Shown here in pieces: positions 62,498 through 64,000 of a stretch of 64,000 bases of DNA. Both the position numbers and the translations under genes were made by a program. The stretch spans positions 62,001 through 126,000 of the forward strand of contig NZ_BBJP01000013.1 of the NCBI RefSeq assembly GCF_000739595.1. Reading direction: 5' to 3'. Below the pieces are notes generated by a model. The model did not search any database. It saw only the letters and a program-made list of their open reading frames with translations, and was not told the DNA's origin. Origin of the DNA: Halorubrum halophilum. Its GTDB lineage: Archaea > Halobacteriota > Halobacteria > Halobacteriales > Haloferacaceae. How positions within the stretch are numbered: position 1 is the stretch's first letter; the number at the start of each line of letters is the position of its first letter.

Positions 62498-62722
62498 ATG
62501 AGCGCAGAAGAGGGCACCGGCGACTCGACGACCGCGGAGGTCATCGAGGTCGTCGGCAAGACCGGGATGCACGGCGAGGCCATGCAGGTCAAGTGCCGCA
62601 TCCAGGAGGGATCGAACCAGGGCCGGATCATCACCCGGAACGTCCTGGGCCCCGTCCGCATGGGCGACGTGCTCCAGCTCCGGGAGACCCAGCGCGACGC
62701 CGACTCAATCGGAGGGCGATAA
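62498..62722 (+). CDS. rps28e: 30S ribosomal protein S28e (eS28)
   Basis: 74 residues: [56 protein letters not shown]. It is a small-subunit OB-fold protein found in archaea and eukaryotes. It starts 6 bases after L7Ae and L24e follows after 3. Confidence 0.97.
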   Translation: MSAEEGTGDSTTAEVIEVVGKTGMHGEAMQVKCRIQEGSNQGRIITRNVLGPVRMGDVLQLRETQRDADSIGGR

Positions 62723-62725
62723 CCA

Positions 62726-62914
62726 ATGGTCGAGACACGAACCTGCGACTACACCGGCGAGGAGATCGAGCCCGGCACGGGCACGATGTACGTCAAGAAG
62801 AACGGACAGATCCTCCACTTCGTCGACTCGAAGGCCGAGAAGAACTACTTCCTCGGCCGCGAGGCGCGCGACCTCGAGTGGACCGAGGAAGGGCGCGAGC
62901 AGGGTGGCGAGTAG
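62726..62914 (+). CDS. rpl24e: 50S ribosomal protein L24e (eL24)
   Basis: 62 residues. TRTCDYTGEEIEPGTGTMYVKKNGQILHFVDSKAEKNYFLGREARDLEWT has the eL24 fold, but the zinc-ribbon cysteines are reduced to one (R-T-C-D-Y), so zinc binding is doubtful here. It ends directly against the ndk ATG with no gap. Confidence 0.95.
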   Translation: MVETRTCDYTGEEIEPGTGTMYVKKNGQILHFVDSKAEKNYFLGREARDLEWTEEGREQGGE

Positions 62915-63394
62915 ATGAGTCACCACGACGAGCGCACCTTCGTGATGGTCAAGCCCGACGGCGTCCAGCGCGGCCTCATCGGCGAGATCGTCTCTCGCTT
63001 CGAGGAGCGCGGGCTGAAGCTCGTCGGCGGGAAGTTCATGCAGATCGACGAGGACCTCGCTCACGAGCACTACGGTGAACACGAGGACAAGCCGTTCTTC
63101 GACGGCCTCGTCGACTTCATCACCTCCGGCCCCGTCTTCGCGATGGTGTGGGAGGGTGCGGACGCGACCCGGCAGGTCCGCGCGATGGTCGGCGAGACCG
63201 ACCCCGCCGAGTCCGCCCCGGGCACGATCCGCGGCGACTTCGGTTTGGACCTCGGCCACAACGTGATCCACGCGTCGGACCACGAGGATGAGGGCGCCAA
63301 CGAGCGCGAGATCGACCTGTTCTTCGACGAGGACGAACTCGTCGACTACGGCCTCGACACCGCCGCGTGGGTGTACGAGGACGAGCAGCACTGA
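62915..63394 (+). CDS. ndk: Nucleoside diphosphate kinase
   Basis: 159 residues. [76 protein letters not shown] and the catalytic histidine in HNVIHASD are standard. It transfers the gamma-phosphate of ATP to other nucleoside diphosphates. The C-terminal part is more acidic than in bacteria. Last gene of the L7Ae operon. Confidence 0.97.
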   Translation: MSHHDERTFVMVKPDGVQRGLIGEIVSRFEERGLKLVGGKFMQIDEDLAHEHYGEHEDKPFFDGLVDFITSGPVFAMVWEGADATRQVRAMVGETDPAESAPGTIRGDFGLDLGHNVIHASDHEDEGANEREIDLFFDEDELVDYGLDTAAWVYEDEQH

Positions 63395-63555
63395 GCGGCG
63401 CACCACTTTTCGGTTTCTTCGACGCCGCGTTCCCGCGAGCGGTAGCTATTCCGACACACCTCGTTTCCGGTGAAACCACATCTGAAATTCGGTGACTGCG
63501 ACGCCGATCCGGAGAAAGTTACCTGATAAACTCGCCCGCAATGGGTCTCCGCCCC

Positions 63556-64000
63556 TCAGTCGGAGAACGCCACAATCCGACCGTCCTCGGTGACCACGAG
63601 CACCTCGACGCTCCCGTCGCCGGTCGCGTCCGCGAACAGCGGGCCCGCGTAGACGACGGCGCCGCCGGCGCCGCCGACGTCGCCGCGAGCGATCGCCTCG
63701 CCGTTCTGGTTCAGCGCGAGCACGCCCCCGTTCTGGTTCACGGCGACCGGCCCCGGTGAGCCGTCGCCGTCGACGTCTGCGACGCCCGGCGCATTCACCC
63801 GGGTATCGCCGCCGTACTGCTGTTTCCAGACGACCTCGCCGTCGAGCAGGTCGACCGCCCAGACGCTCCCGCTCCCGCTGACGTAAACGCGACCGGGGTC
63901 TGCGTCGCCGACGGTGACGGGCAGATCTTGGAGCCCGACCTCGTAGCGGCTCCCACCGTCGGCGACGTCGATCGTCTCCAAGTTCCCGTTCGCGCCGCCG
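63556..64000 (-). CDS. PQQ/FG-GAP-type beta-propeller protein, 5' end outside window
   Basis: The frame runs off the right edge, so only the C-terminal 147 residues are seen. It has propeller blades: RVYVSGSGSVWAVDLLDGEVVWKQQYGGDTRV (PQQ-like), PGVADVDGDGSPGPVAVNQNGGVLALNQNG and GPLFADATGDGSVEVLVVTEDGRIVAFSD (FG-GAP-like, with Ca-binding D-x-D-G-D/G type loops). Such proteins are usually extracellular or membrane-anchored; the signal would lie outside the window. The 161-bp gap to ndk holds no gene. Confidence 0.85.
   Translation of the reverse strand, partial: GGANGNLETIDVADGGSRYEVGLQDLPVTVGDADPGRVYVSGSGSVWAVDLLDGEVVWKQQYGGDTRVNAPGVADVDGDGSPGPVAVNQNGGVLALNQNGEAIARGDVGGAGGAVVYAGPLFADATGDGSVEVLVVTEDGRIVAFSD

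Overview
The window is a GC-rich (roughly two-thirds G+C) archaeal chromosome segment. The proteins are very acidic, many mRNAs look leaderless with a TATA-like box about 26-30 bases before the start codon, and the gene content is haloarchaeal: transcription factor E, Trm56, a KaiC-like ATPase, a haloarchaeal transducer, mch, RfcL, Cbf5, a mevalonate kinase / isopentenyl phosphate kinase pair, and ribosomal operons carrying RNA polymerase subunits. The style fits Halorubrum or a close relative; that genus call is an inference.

Layout. 1-1.7 kb: TFE, DUF2110 and a DUF5803-like lipoprotein on the minus strand. 1.8-8 kb: a protease-dead M48-like membrane protein, a LOV/PAS histidine kinase divergent from a KaiC-like ATPase, Trm56 and PurC. 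8-9.55 kb: a soluble transducer gene broken by a 211-bp MITE. 9.6-12.4 kb: a Dna2-like nuclease-helicase. 13.0-14.0 kb: a transposase-less IS200/IS605-type element, a 57-bp tandem repeat, and the first of three copies of a multi-hairpin intergenic element (the others at 28.8 and 56.1 kb). 14-29 kb: metabolic and transport genes (mch, a PhoU/RCK_C protein, a 3-hydroxyacyl-CoA dehydrogenase/enoyl-CoA hydratase fusion, asd, NhaC, NCX), three lipoproteins or surface proteins, a frameshifted membrane protein gene, and tRNA-His. 29-36 kb: heme A synthase, a four-gene polar amino acid ABC transporter, an alcohol dehydrogenase and a histidine kinase. 36-41 kb: rfcL, tRNA-Pro, cbf5, cmk and an oxidoreductase.

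41.1-47.4 kb is the classic haloarchaeal translation/transcription cluster: tRNA-Ser, S13, S4, S11, RpoD, tRNA-Leu, L18e, L13, S9, RpoN, RpoK, enolase, S2. Mevalonate kinase and isopentenyl phosphate kinase would normally follow closely. Here two minus-strand genes and two back-to-back IS200/IS605-group elements lie between, and the second element ends about 7 bp before the mvk start codon. 53.6-61.8 kb holds a response regulator/PAS protein, Mrp, a COG0523 metal chaperone with two small Cys-rich proteins beside it, a formaldehyde/alcohol dehydrogenase and a 5'-nucleotidase. 62.1-63.4 kb is the L7Ae-S28e-L24e-Ndk operon, and the window ends inside a beta-propeller protein.

The most unusual features are the MITE-disrupted transducer, whose exact excision restores the reading frame; the three-copy multi-hairpin element, whose stems are kept while their sequences change; the paired IS elements abutting mvk; and the light/clock-like LOV kinase-KaiC gene pair.
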